In this document: piece by piece, positions 35,939 to 47,369 of the stretch
Numbering within the stretch: the stretch's first letter is position 1
How the letters are laid out: every line of letters begins with the position of its first letter
Source: Phycomyces nitens
Taxonomy: Eukaryota > Mucoromycota > Mucoromycetes > Mucorales > Phycomycetaceae
Length of the DNA: 64,000 nucleotides
NCBI GenBank assembly: GCA_022702545.1
Contig: JAHRBC010000001.1
Location: 3,224,001 to 3,288,000, forward strand
Direction of reading: 5' to 3'
Position numbers and translations under genes: made by a program
Notes under the pieces: generated by a model
Databases searched by the model: none
Seen by the model: only the letters and a program-made list of their open reading frames with translations
What the model was told of the DNA's origin: nothing

Positions 35939-36992
35939 TCAAAGGCCATGGGTGGCAGGTTCGGTTTCAATAACTACTTCTTGGTGCTGCTTGATTGCTA
36001 GTTTGACAGGTATATTTTCATTGAACTGCCCGAGTCCTTTGAGAAGGTTGTGTTCCTCTTCAGGATGAGAAGAGACTAAGAAAAAGAAAAAAGGTGTGAG
36101 ATAGAGTAAAGATCCAAACCATACCAATATTTACCCCAGAAAATGATTGCTGCAACAATCGAAAGATCCTAAAATATGAAAGGATGATTAGCGAAAAGAG
36201 TGAAAAGTGTATGATTCTTACAGCTGTGGAAATAGACATGGCCACTAATCCGCGTTCTCGGCCATTCAGACCAACCATTACAGCATAATTGGCACAGGAT
36301 GCCACAAAGGAAGCAAGAGCTCCAACAAAGTTTCGTTTTGCTTCGATATAGATAATGTTTGACATGGAGGTTGTTTGTTGCTTGTGGTTGGGATAGATAA
36401 AGAACTTGGCAAAGATGGATACGAAGTAAAGATTGATAAAGGCTTCATAGGCAACACAGGTAACCGAGGCAGGCATTTCGTACCCAATGGTGCAGGCAAA
36501 TGGAAACTGTTCGCTAACATCGACAACACGGTAAATTACCATGAGTACAACCATGACCACATGTGGCAAAAGAAGTCCAAGGCTGATGATGTACAGAGCA
36601 GATCTAAAGCGAGGAGTTTTTGATACTGATAAAATATAGATCTGATTTTAAAAGGGTAATTAGGACTTCGTTTGTCTTTAGAACTTGAAGAATTTTCTTA
36701 CTTTTTCAATAAAGTACAAATATACGGCTATCTTTCCAGCTGTGTAGATAAAGGTACAATGAAGAATACTGAGAAGGCAGGCTACGTAGTTTCGGTTGTT
36801 TGTGCTGGTGAGCATGCAGGCAATCAAATCAAATCCGACACATATGCCAATGACAGCTAGGACAAGCTTTTGAGAATACAGGATTTTTCCATCGATAGAA
36901 GCACATTTGAGACCAAACAGAGTCGATAGGACAGTAATCGACAGTACGCTGATGACTTCGGCTACGATTTCAGAATTGTCAGGGAAATACAT
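35939..36992 (-). CDS. Seven-helix membrane protein of unknown function
   Basis: The start MYFPDNSEIVAEVISVLSIT is at 36992. Four exons read through to a stop at 35939-35941. Seven hydrophobic segments can be picked out: VAEVISVLSITVLSTLFGL, LVLAVIGICVGFDLIACML, ACLLSILHCTFIYTAGKIAV, ALYIISLGLLLPHVVMVVLM, TCVAYEAFINLYFVSIFAKF, FVGALASFVASCANYAVMVG, and SISTAVDLSIVAAIIFWV. A polar C-terminal tail of about 50 residues (PEEEHNLLKGLGQFNENIP and on) follows. The short N-terminus, seven helices and cytosolic tail give a receptor-like layout, but no DRY, NPxxY or retinal-binding Lys motif stands out. It could be a GPCR-like sensor or another fungal membrane family. The intron between the sixth and seventh segments and the one before the tail are GT-AG. 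Confidence 0.65.
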
Positions 36993-39270
36993 GTTGTAAA
37001 GAGGTGTGTAGATGTCGATGAATAAAAGTTGGATTATAATGGCATATCGCCCTCTTTATGGCGAAGCAAGAGGAGGTTTACTAGAAAATAAACAAGAAGA
37101 GAAAGAAGAGAAAGAGAAAAGAAGAGCAAAAAAAAGAAAATATAAAGGATTGGGGAATCCTATAAACTCGGTTCACCGATCACATACTTCAATCTACGAT
37201 AGTTAAATTGTACCCCGAAGCACACTGGCACGATTTGATATTTGATTTGACTTGTAACATACCCATAAACCATCTCAAAAGCCATTCTTTTTGGTTACAT
37301 ATGGAGCCTATGCCTCGGTTTATTTACCAGGGTGGCCGACAATTATCAAATAAAACAGGCTGAATCAAGCACTGTATTCAATAGTCTGCGCCACTTCAAA
37401 ATATGATTTGCATCCAGTAAAGCACTATATTTTTGTTGTTGTACTAAAGATTAAACTAGGTATTGATTTAAATCTATTTCAATAAGTTCTCCGGACACCA
37501 ATGAGCTTTCTATACACAGCCAAAGATTAAACCTTGGGGAAAAACGGCAAGAAGAAGAAGGATGAGAAAAAGCTCTTTGAGAAAGCAGCTTGTGGATTTT
37601 TCAGAAAAGTAAAAGAAAATCCTCTGTTTCATTACAAGAGAGCTTTTCAAGTCGCGATGAAAAATACAACATCGAGGCGTGTAGAATATCCAAAAACATC
37701 GATCAATCAAAGGAGTCTTTATAATTTATTATAATACATCCTATTCAACATAAACATTCTCTACAGACCATAAGAATAAAGCCGGTCTTTGTCAGATATT
37801 ATATAAATGTGTACAATAGAAACACCCAAAGTCGTACGATTTAGAAAATATCCTTTTGTGTTTTTCCAGTATTAATATTAATAACAATATTTGTATTCTT
37901 GTCATTCTAGTCATTACATTGGCGTGAATGAGGCCTGTAAACGCGGCCCCTGAATGTTTATATACCTGTATAACTGTGAAAGCAACCTTTGAGACCATCT
38001 ATCAACTTGCAAGATATGCTTAGTAGGTACTAAATTAGACAAATACAGGACTTGATAATTATTGGAGAGGATAGGACATAAGCTCAATAAAGCAATACTC
38101 TAAACGACCCAAAAAAAAAACTTGATGACCAAAGCCAATTAATACCACTTTAAACTGATATCTCCACAAGAGAAAATAAGCTGCTTTCAAAAACAAAGGG
38201 TACTCAGTCGAAGCCAATTTCACTACTGAAAAGTAATTAGGTTAAAAATGATTTGCAAGCACAAAAACAATTCAAAAATAGTATCCTTAAAATACCATTT
38301 CCTAAAAAACTATAAAAAGAAGAGAAGAGTGGATTCGGTCAAAGTCTAATAATCGACAAGAAGATATTGCAAAATACAAAACTAGTAAATGTATTCACTG
38401 ATGCTATCAGAATATACTTGTATTATACAACAATAATCATAATAAGAGATACACTATAATCGGTCCAATCGAGGGACAATATCATTACTGGCAGATGCAC
38501 TGGAGGGGTAAAATATTTACTCGATACACGTGTGTTTATGGCTATTGTGGAATAGAGAGAGTCTAATGGTATGTGGATACCGTTTGGAAGTGATAGGGTG
38601 TCTGGAAGTACAGTTGAAAATTCTTAAAAATTTTGCTTGAAAAGTTTTTTTAGATAGGCCAGCTTTATAGATTGGAATAGCAATCGGTTTCTCTGAATGC
38701 TAGGTAGCAGATATCTTTTGGTAATGTTAACAAGAGTACCAATACACTAGAAAATAAACCTATAATTTTGGGTAACCTTGCTTGATCTACCAATAGCTTT
38801 ATACCTAAAAAGAGCCACAAAACATTTAATGGAAACCCCGAGTCTTCACTTGGGTTTGTAGTGCTTCATAAACATTCCTCGTCTTGTGAGCTTATTTATT
38901 TCATATAATAAGCGAAAAAGTGGTATAAGATGACTTGTTTGGGCCAGACCATTTTCGACTTGCCAAATAGGTAAATAAAAATATTATATGAATATCAGAT
39001 CCAGATCATCATGTTTACACAAACCCACACTTAACTACCACGTTTTCTTTCCCTGAAGTTTGGAAAGCTTATATTTGTAACTCATGGTTGTATTTACTGA
39101 TCAAGAAGCCTTAAATGACTAAAAACGGAATAAACCACAAATTAAGTATCCATAAAGCCGGTATAACAACAATAATGCTGCCCAATAATCTATTTTGTAA
39201 AACTATATATTGGCGCCTGGAGCACTAGAATCTTAAAGAAGATAAAAAAACAAGCAATATATTACATTTT
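36993..39270. other. Gene-poor region
   Basis: No gene can be supported in these 2.3 kb. One stretch at 37534-37734 (+) reads GKKKKDEKKLFEKAACGFFR followed by KVKENPLFHYKRAFQV and looks coding-like, but it has no ATG and no convincing upstream exon. The rest is A+T-rich with many stops in all frames. Confidence 0.45.
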
Positions 39271-40500
39271 TCAAAAATTAGTAGGAACTTTTAGGAAAAT
39301 TAATAATCGTTTATGTTTATATTTCACTGCAAGTTTTTGAAGTGATAGACACTTTCCAAATAACCCCAGTGAGTGTCTGCTCCAATCCTGACAATCTTTC
39401 CCAGTTATTTTGGAACAGGCGCCCATTATTCTAGACGGGAGAGTCTCACCAATTCCGAACAGCTCTCTCCTAACATCATGTTTTACCTTCCAGAGCGTCT
39501 CGATTGGATTGAGAAACGACAAGTATGGCAAAATATATGAGCATTTGTATTCTCTGCTTTCAACTAAACTTCTTGTTGTAGTAGGGTTATATATAGTAGC
39601 ATTGCCTATTACCAAGAAGAAACATTCTATGTTGGTTCTATCAATAAAATACATTACATTTTTCGGATAACCTAGGTAGTATTATGTTGTTATTCCAACT
39701 TTTGCAGTCTCTGTAACGGTGTTATTGCCTAATCTTCTCTTTTTGGCTCCAGAATCCATTACAGACTTTATCAAAGAGATATAAACCACAGCACTTGAAA
39801 TGCCACCAATTATGGTAACAATAGTATATCAAGATACAGGAATAATTGTCTTTGCAATCGTTTCCTTCTTAGACTAATTGCAAGTGCGTGTCATCTAGAA
39901 GTTAAGTCCTGTTTCGTCCAAGAAGATGCATTTATTCTCAAAATCCATCTCTTTATCGGCTAGTCATTGAAGAATAACGTCTCTTCTTTTATTCAGAGTT
40001 TCCTCAGAATCTCTTACGGTTGGGATTCACTCTATTTTCTTCATAGACAACACACAATGGGCTCTAAAATGTCTGTAAAATGCAAGATTGGTAGTTGAAG
40101 TCTCTCGAAACTACTCAAGCAACAATCCAGACATTCAAGATATAGTAATTGTTGAGTATATGCCGGCAAGATCAATAAAAAAGTAAGTATGCTTTCGGGA
40201 CAGTTCAGAAACAGTGCAGATCTTGTGTCGACTTTTTTGCACTTGGGGAACCTCTCTGGCCTTTTTTTATACTGACCTAAAGCGATAGTCTGCCTTTTTA
40301 ACTGAAAAAGGCAGAGTTGATTGATATGATATTGAGTGTACATATTGTTCTTTCGAGAGTCTATATTCCAATTAACCCTTCCAAATAGCTTTGCTTCCTC
40401 CTTCTTATCGTCATCTTTTTCACTTTTTGAGCTACATTCCTCTTTTTAATTCTCGATCCCTTTATTCAACTCCACCATCATTTAGCTCAATAGCTAATGA
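39271..40500 (-). mobile_element. Decayed DDE transposase (Tc1/mariner-IS630 type)
   Basis: The minus strand carries pieces of a DDE-superfamily transposase. At about 39940 it reads CIFLDETGLNF, the second catalytic Asp block (F-x-DE-x-G) of this group, followed after a TAG by MTRT and another TAG. Next comes SGAKKRRLGNNTVTETAK and, after a TAA, YPKNVMYFIDRTNIECFFLV. The last block ILPYLSFLNPIETLWKVKHD followed by VRRELF matches the PPYSPxLNPIExxW motif carrying the third acidic residue, ending near 39271. Upstream, toward 40500, another open frame holds the presumed N-terminal part. In-frame stops replace expected Gln, Trp and Arg codons. The element is dead. I could not find terminal inverted repeats by eye, so the limits are approximate. 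Confidence 0.75.
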
Positions 40501-42374
40501 AAAGACATCATACTCTCATTTCTTATCATCGACATCACACAAATAATAGTTTAAAGTGTGGCCTTACTCCCTTTGTCGCAAAGATGGAGTTTACCCATAG
40601 TATAACCAGTGTTCATTTTTCACGATCAGTTGTGAGAAAAAGACTTTTAATTTTCTCCGAGTTTTTCTACTAATTGCTGAAAAATACAATATGTGCACAT
40701 GATGCAACAGTTTTTGTCAGTTCTTTCCATCAACCAGATCTTTTTCTTATGGACATCTAATGCCAACAGTTATAAATCTTGTAAATACGTTCCCAAAGGA
40801 TAGACAGCGAGTAATAAAGCAGATATCTGTTGTTTATATTTTGATAGAGCATTTTTAGGTGTTTTTTTAATGGGTTGGAAGTGACAATGTGTGCTTAACA
40901 TAGTATTAGGCATATCAATATGTATTCAAAACATAGAAGATCCTACAGAGATACAAATTAAATCTCGCCATAAGTCTTGTGATTTACATTTTTACCTCTC
41001 TTAAACCTATTTGTTGTAAAGTCTGTGACTGAGCCAGTATATGCATATATTCAAGAAATAAAAGCGTGGGTCAAAGGGATTATACCATATATTTCGTCTT
41101 CCCTTTGTCCAGTCCATTTTATTCAATTCTTATTCAATATCTGTCAATGTTTGAAAATTAGTATTCTAATTTCAATTTATACAATCTGTAAAATAATTAG
41201 TATTTTTGGTTGTCTAACCTTTTGTCATTAAGGGCAGACTCATGCCACTAACTATAGTGATTAAAACTGTACAAAATAAAGAGTCAGTACCACATTTTTT
41301 GTAATGTTTTTCTCATTGAAAGCATACCATGTCTCAACAGAACAATAGTAGAATCACTGATAAATGAAAGGGGTTTTTGCGATATATATATTTTTATCGG
41401 TGAAACTCATATAAATGGATCGCTTCTAGTTATTTCAGAGAAGATTAGCATGCCTATAAAATCAAAGGGTGGAGAGATACTATAGAGGTTGGTCTTGGTC
41501 GTTAAAGAGAAATCCCAACTGGGATATTTAATTAATGGTGAATAACCACAGTTAGTCGAAAGACATTCAGTAAAGATGAACACAAGAACTGTTCTGTTAA
41601 AATAAAGATAAAAAGCTCAAAGAAATCAAATAAAAAAAGTATAGCTAGACGTTGTTGAACTTCTTTGTTCAATTACATTAATAAACTGGATATCGTATTA
41701 AAATGATATGGATAAAGTCAATGTATTTTTCAAATTGCATGAAATCTTGATAAAAATATACATCTTTCTAGCTGATATAAACCACAAATAATGAATTACA
41801 TGTGTATATTTGTGTCTAGAGGTTCTATTAGTGTTCATACGGCTCACAATATCTGATAACTTTTCGAATATACTTTGGCAGTAGCAACTAATCTGTTTCC
41901 TCCACTTGTTTTTATATATACTCCAACTACAACTCTAACCCAGAATCAAACTCCTCATTCCTTGCAATTTTACCATTATATGTCATCTCTTTAGCTTTTA
42001 TACAGGTGTGCTGCACACAAAAGTATTTTCAATCTTGCATACCATAGATCGGGTCTAGCCATTACAGATCACCATGTTCAATTGGGGATTACAACGCCAA
42101 GACCTCTGTAAACCTTTACGAGATTCCTGGTATTCTCTTTGAAAACTTCATTTCTTTTGATTAGTACAGCCATTAATACTTTAATTGCATTCTTAATGGT
42201 ATCTAATGTTGCGATTAGCTCATTGAGCAAGATGAGCCTTTAAACTCTGAGATTATTATATTTCAAAAGAAAAGATCTTTCTTTGCATACTCCAAGTAAG
42301 AATGGCGTCAGTTTTCTTGCCTTTCTGTATAGTGCTGGTTTCTGTAGTATATTGCGCATAGTTTTTTATCGTAA
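40501..42374. other. Gene-poor region between transposase relic and palindrome
   Basis: About 1.9 kb of A+T-rich sequence without a supported gene. The transposase relic may extend into its left end. A short open frame at 41025-41231 (+) has no family resemblance. Confidence 0.4.
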
Positions 42375-43722
42375 TCTTGGCTTTCAGGTAATCTTCAAGG
42401 TTGATCTTGCTTTAAATGACCACGATGATTTCTGCGGAATGTAGAAACAATTAAACATGGAGAAAAGAGAATAAACTAAATGTAATTTTGTTCGGAATAG
42501 TCTAGTAAGAAAATTGTGTTGAATTAATCAAGGTCAAAGTATAATGGCTTTGCATGTAAGAGTATTACGCTCACTTATTCGATCTATCCAAGCTAATTTT
42601 GGTATCGGACATTTAAAACCGCTATTAAGAATGGGATTTCTTGTCTGATGAAATATTAAGGTTTCGGACGGAATTACGATGAAATAATCGATGTCTCTGC
42701 TATTTTGACAGCAAAGTCAAATAAATCATAGTATACTATTACTATTTGTTTTTGATCAATTGGATAATACAGCCAATCATATTTTGTAATATATTTAAAA
42801 AATGGTTAAAATAGACAAATAAAAGTGGGAATTCTTGTCTGATGAAATATTAAGGTTTCAGATGGAATTACGATGAAATAATCAATGTCTCTGCTATTTT
42901 GGCAGTAAAGTCAAATAAATCAAGGTATACTATTACTATTTGTTTTTGACTTTTTGGATGGTACGACTAATGACATACTGAAACAAAGCGAAAAAGGGGT
43001 AATAAAAAAACAAAAATTGCTCATATTTTCTCTTCATTTATTAACATATATGGGCAAAATGAACACCTTTTTTTGTTTTTTTATTCATTTTTTATTACCC
43101 ATTTTTCGCTTTGTTTCAGTATGTCATTAGTCGTACCATCCAACTGATCAAAAACAAATAGTAATAGTATACTATGATTTATTTGATATTACTGTCAAAA
43201 TAGCAGAGATATTGATTATTTCATCGTAATTCCATCTGAAACCTTAATATTTCATCAGACAAGAATTCCCACTTTTATTTGTCTATTTTAACCATTTTTT
43301 AAATATATTACAAAATATGATTGGCTGTATTATCCAATTGATCAAAAACAAATAGTAATAGTATACTATGATTTATTTGACTTTGCTGTCAAAATAGCAG
43401 AGACATCGATTATTTCATCGTAATTCCGTCCGAAACCTTAATATTTCATCAGACAAGAAATCCCATTCTTAATAGCGGTTTTAAATGTCCGATACCAAAA
43501 TTAGCTTGGATAGATCGAATAAGTGAGCGTAATACTCTTACATGCAAAGCCATTATACTTTGACCTTGATTAATTCAACACAATTTTCTTACTAGACTAT
43601 TCCGAACAAAATTACATTTAGTTTATTCTCTTTTCTCCATGTTTAATTGTTTCTACATTCCGCAGAAATCATCGTGGTCATTTAAAGCAAGATCAACCTT
43701 GAAGATTACCTGAAAGCCAAGA
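42375..43722. repeat. Large near-perfect inverted repeat (palindrome), 635-bp arms, 78-bp spacer
   Basis: The left arm 42375-43009 is the reverse complement of the right arm 43088-43722, in exact register throughout: paired positions always sum to 86097, so there is no insertion or deletion between arms. The outer 480 or so bases look identical, while the inner part has about ten substitutions. The spacer 43010-43087 is A+T-rich. Within each arm a unit of about 130 bases starting CTTGTCTGATGAAATATT is repeated in tandem-like fashion with a 194-base offset (left copies at 42640 and 42834). No open reading frame of note lies in the arms. It could be a foldback transposon, a recent inverted duplication, or less likely an assembly artefact. 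Confidence 0.93.
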
Positions 43723-44017
43723 ATACTAGGTATTCCATATTCTTGGATGTTGTTGATAAGTAAGCACTGAACTTGCAAGTACAAAAATGTCTTTTTTCCC
43801 TGCTAACAAGCAAACATTTTGTTCCATACATTGCAAAGAATAATCCAAGTCATCTCAGTATTAAAAGTTTACAACTGTAATTTTATGTATTAATTTAATG
43901 TCTGATGGATAAACTTAATAAATACCCTCACATAATGAGCGTGACTGGTACTTTCTTTGCAGCCAAAGCATACACCTATTGAAAATAGAACACAAGCCCT
44001 AGCAATCTTCATTTACC

Positions 44018-44772
44018 ATGTCTCATCAGATAAATGTTCTGTTCGTTTGCCTCGGTAGGATAAGGACTATACATTACCATTATCCAGATTACCCCTTGAT
44101 ATTGAAGAATTAATGGAAATAACAACTTGTAACAATATGGCTCACTTTTGGGATTTCTTATTCTGCAAACAGGTAATATTTGCCGTTCCCCAATGGCAGA
44201 GGCCGTGTTTGCCGAGACAGTCAACCAAAGGCAGTTGAGCGAGCATTTTGGCAAAATCGACTCTGCTGGTACTGCAGGTTATCATGTATGTATTAAGATA
44301 ACCAATTGTTTCAATTTATGTTGATTAGTATCATTATTAGGTGGGAAGCTCTCCAGACAAACGTAGTGCGGCTACCTGCAGAAAACACGGTGTCCCTGTC
44401 AACAGTCAGGCCAGAAAGGTACTTGTACTTATTTGCCAATCCCAACTCATATCACACAATAGGTTAACAAGGGCGATTTTGAGAAATTCGACTATATTCT
44501 CTGTATGGACGAATCGAATCTTGAGGACCTCCAGGTACAGACTAGATTAGCTCTAATAATCATTTTTGCTAATATCTAATGGCCACTATTTGTATAAGCA
44601 CGCTGCTCCCAAGGGATCAAAGGCCGTAATCAAGCTTTTTGGTGAATTTGATCCCAAGGGAGAGCTTATTATCCAGGACCCTTATTATGGAGGATCCGAA
44701 GGTTTTGAACACAACTTTAAGCAGGTCACTAGAGCAAGCGAAGGCTTCCTCAAATCACTCAAATTGATCTAA
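44018..44772 (+). CDS. LTP1: Low-molecular-weight protein tyrosine phosphatase
   Basis: LMW-PTPs remove phosphate from tyrosines through a cysteinyl-phosphate intermediate. Five exons (44018-44054, 44173-44285, 44341-44418, 44463-44534, 44599-44772) give exactly 157 residues, the usual family length. The start MSHQINVLFVCLG|NICRSP contains the catalytic P-loop C-L-G-N-I-C-R-S, interrupted by the first intron. Further motifs are IDSAGTAGYHVGSSPDKRS, DYILCMDESNLEDLQ, and the general-acid loop IQDPYYGGSEGF (Asp-Pro-Tyr-Tyr). The end is EGFLKSLKLI. The gene is convergent with the mitochondrial uS9 gene, only 88 bases between stops. Everything needed for catalysis appears intact. Confidence 0.95.
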
Positions 44773-44860
44773 GACAGACTTCCTATTGAACCCCATTGTT
44801 TTGGATAGAAAAATAATGATGGTGTGAATTTCTTTAGTAGTGAGGATGATGTATAGATTC

Positions 44861-45945
44861 TTAACGCTTGACCCTAAATTATGATCATAATAAAAGTGAG
44901 TATTTTAATGTTCAACCAATTCAAATAAAACGTACCAGGTATATCTTGCGCGAGCCTTTCTCTGACCTTCCTTCTTACGCTCAACAACTCTTGGATCACG
45001 GGTAATGCAGCCAGCTAATTTATAGATTTTAAATATCCAAATTCTCGACCATATCATATATATATATATATATATATATTTACCTTCACGCAACAATGGC
45101 TTCCATTCCATGTTGTGAGTCAAAAGTGCCTTTCCAACACCAAGCTTAATAGCCTGTGCCTGACCGGTAGTTCCACCACCATTGACAGATACCCAGACAT
45201 TGAATTTATCGGAGTTTTCGGTAACCTTCAAGGGAAGAGTAACTTCATCACGATCGACAGGACGCTTAAAGTATGTCTCCAGAGATTCGCCGTTGACCAA
45301 CACCTTGCCCTCACCCTCTACAACCCAGCATCGTGCGCTAGACTCCTTTCTTCTACCAGCAGCATATGCACGGCCAAGATCATCAAGAGTCTTGGGCTTG
45401 GCAGTTTGCTGCTGTGTGGCATCGAAACGAGAATATTGCTGCAGAACAAGCTCTACCGCAGAAGGAAGAGGAGCAGGCAAAGATGCAAGTTGGTTCAATT
45501 GGCCAACAATCTTACGCCACTGCGATGTCTTTAAAGGAATACCAAGCATCTCTGACATTTTTTCACGGAGTTTCCATGCGCGTGCAGCTGGCTCTTCCAA
45601 ATCTTCAATGACTTCAATAGTCACGCCATTCTTGGGTGTAGCAAGGTCTGAAGGAAGGCTGGCGTTTTCGACAACAACCTGTACCTTGGGAGCATCGCTC
45701 TTCCAATCGGCATACTTTTTGTGGAGAAGGTCGAGTTCGATAAGGAGGTCGTTGTACTTGAAGTTGCCAGTGAAGTATGACAGCGAGGTAGGCTTTTCGC
45801 GGTAGGCCAGGATGTCATCGGTAGTGCTGGTGTTGGCCTGAAGAGTGCTAGCACGCATTTGGCTCTGGACAGCCCATCGAGTTACAGTCGAACGAGCAGG
45901 GTTGAGAGCCATAAGGCCTCTACGCACCAAAACTGAGGTTGCCAT
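44861..45945 (-). CDS. MRPS9: Mitochondrial small ribosomal subunit protein uS9m
   Basis: uS9 sits in the head of the small subunit and its C-terminal tail reaches the P-site tRNA. The protein starts MATSVLVRRGLMALNPARST, an Arg-rich targeting presequence, followed by a 150-residue mitochondrial extension. The uS9 domain begins GRAYAAGRRKESSARCWVVE and has GEGKVLVNGESLETYFKR, FNVWVSVNGGGTTGQAQAIK, LGVGKALLTHN. The second exon adds ITRDPRVVERKKEGQRKARA and RYTW. The open frame runs on past RYTW into non-family sequence, but a GTACGT donor there and an acceptor at 44874 give a last exon of only 13 bases (44861-44873) that completes W-V-K-R-stop, the expected uS9 tail. The second-to-last intron contains a (TA)n run at 45056-45079. 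Confidence 0.93.
45056..45079. repeat. (TA)n microsatellite inside a uS9m intron
   Basis: An uninterrupted TA run of about 12 units lies in the intron just downstream of the uS9m donor site. Confidence 0.9.
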
Positions 45946-46137
45946 GATGCCAATGTCAAGTTGGTTTCGTTATTGTTTTGAGAACCTAAACCCCCTCTCC
46001 GGGCGAGTGACAAGCCCTGCCGCAAAAAAGCAGCTTTCCTGTCTACAAAGCAAGTCACACGGAAAATTTCGGTGGCTGTGCCTTGGTTGCTCCTATCCAT
46101 CTATGCAACCTACTATCATTTTTGCTTCGTTATTTTC

Positions 46138-47179
46138 ATGCGTCCCAAGACACAGCAAGCGTACAAGCGTACACTTCATACATATCATGTAGGATTTGGA
46201 TTGCGTGAACCCTATCAGATCCTAGGTACAGACAATCACTTAAAGGTCTGCTCTTTTATATAACCTATTTTGTATCCTCAGTCGATGGTGATTTCTGTAA
46301 AGAAGCACTGGCACACAAGATCTATATTAAAGATGTCATGCCTGAAGTCATGCAGGCACCTACAAAACTGAGTAAGCCCAAATCAGCGTACATTCAAGCC
46401 TTTTTTTTTTCTTTTGTTAATTATGACTCCTTTTTTTTTCAAGTGGCAACTGAATGTACTATTAATGAATTGCAAAGCAAGGGACGTGATTTCACAAATG
46501 CAATGATTGTTGCAAAACGATTCGAGCATCGTAAATGTGCTCACAAGACACCTGTGACAAGTGCAGCTTGCATTTCAGAGATCATTGGCCCCACCAACCA
46601 ACACCATTACTGTGTTGCATCTCAGGATAAAAAACTTCGGGCTCATTTGCGTAGTGTTCCTGGTGTTCCTTTACTACATATAAAAAAGAACTTGGTCATA
46701 CTCGAACCAATGTCAAATGAGAGTAAGGAAGCTCTGAAACAGGTAAGGTTGGACAGGCTATCGATATTTAGAAAGGAACGATTTATTGATGTCAAGAATG
46801 GTAGCACGAAATCGAAAAGACATTGCCAAGGGGTAAAGAGGCTAGTTTACTCAAGGGTATTGGTCGTGCTATTGGAGTTACCAAGCCTGAAGATCCCAAG
46901 GAGAAGAAAAAGGGGCTGAAGAAAAAGGGACCAAACCCATTGAGTGTAAAGAAGAAGAAAAAGACCAATGAAACAGGAGAAAAGAGCAAACCAGCACAAA
47001 AGAGAAAGCGCGAAGAGGAAAAGACGGTTTCAGTACCACCTAGCCCTGCAGCCACTGTGGCTACTGAGGAAGGGGCTGCTGGGGGAGAAAAGAAGCGTCG
47101 CCGTAGAAGTAAGAAAAAGACTGGACAAAAAGAGACTTTGACGAATGAGACGACTACGGCAAACAGTTTGACTGAATAA
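46138..47179 (+). CDS. UTP23: rRNA-processing protein UTP23
   Basis: UTP23 is a PIN-domain-like protein of the small-subunit processome, acting with snR30/U17 in 18S rRNA maturation in the nucleolus. It starts MRPKTQQAYKRTLHTYHVGF, then GLREPYQIL|VDGDFCKEAL. The PIN-like core follows: ATECTINELQSKGRDFTNAM, RFEHRKCAHKTPVTSAACIS, EIIGPTNQHHYCVASQDKKL and RSVPGVPLLHIKKNLVILEP. The Cys/His set (CAH, C, HHYC) matches the zinc-binding CCHC motif. The last exon begins HEIEKTLPRGKEASLL after an intron ending GGTAG. It is extremely lysine-rich (KKKGPNPLSVKKKKK) and ends TTTANSLTE at 47177-47179. The promoter is shared with uS9m (192 bases between ATGs). Confidence 0.93.
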
Positions 47180-47369
47180 TAAACCCATTTGTAAAAAGGT
47201 AATATATATATCTTTCAATGGCATCTTTATTTTATTTTATTTTTGGATTTCTGTGGTGGTTCTTCTTTGGCTATACATACACATACACATTTTGCTATAT
47301 ATACGAAAAAAAACGATACTTTCTATAAGAACTATTTAGAATACATTTAAAATCTATTCTAAAACCCAT

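Noticed and set aside
37534..37734. Lysine-rich plus-strand open frame (GKKKKDEKKLFEKAACGFFR)
   Set aside because: No ATG and no upstream exon could be joined; kept only as a remark in the spacer entry.
45182..45805. 207-codon open frame opposite uS9m
   Set aside because: It is antisense to the clearly conserved uS9m exon and has no family likeness.
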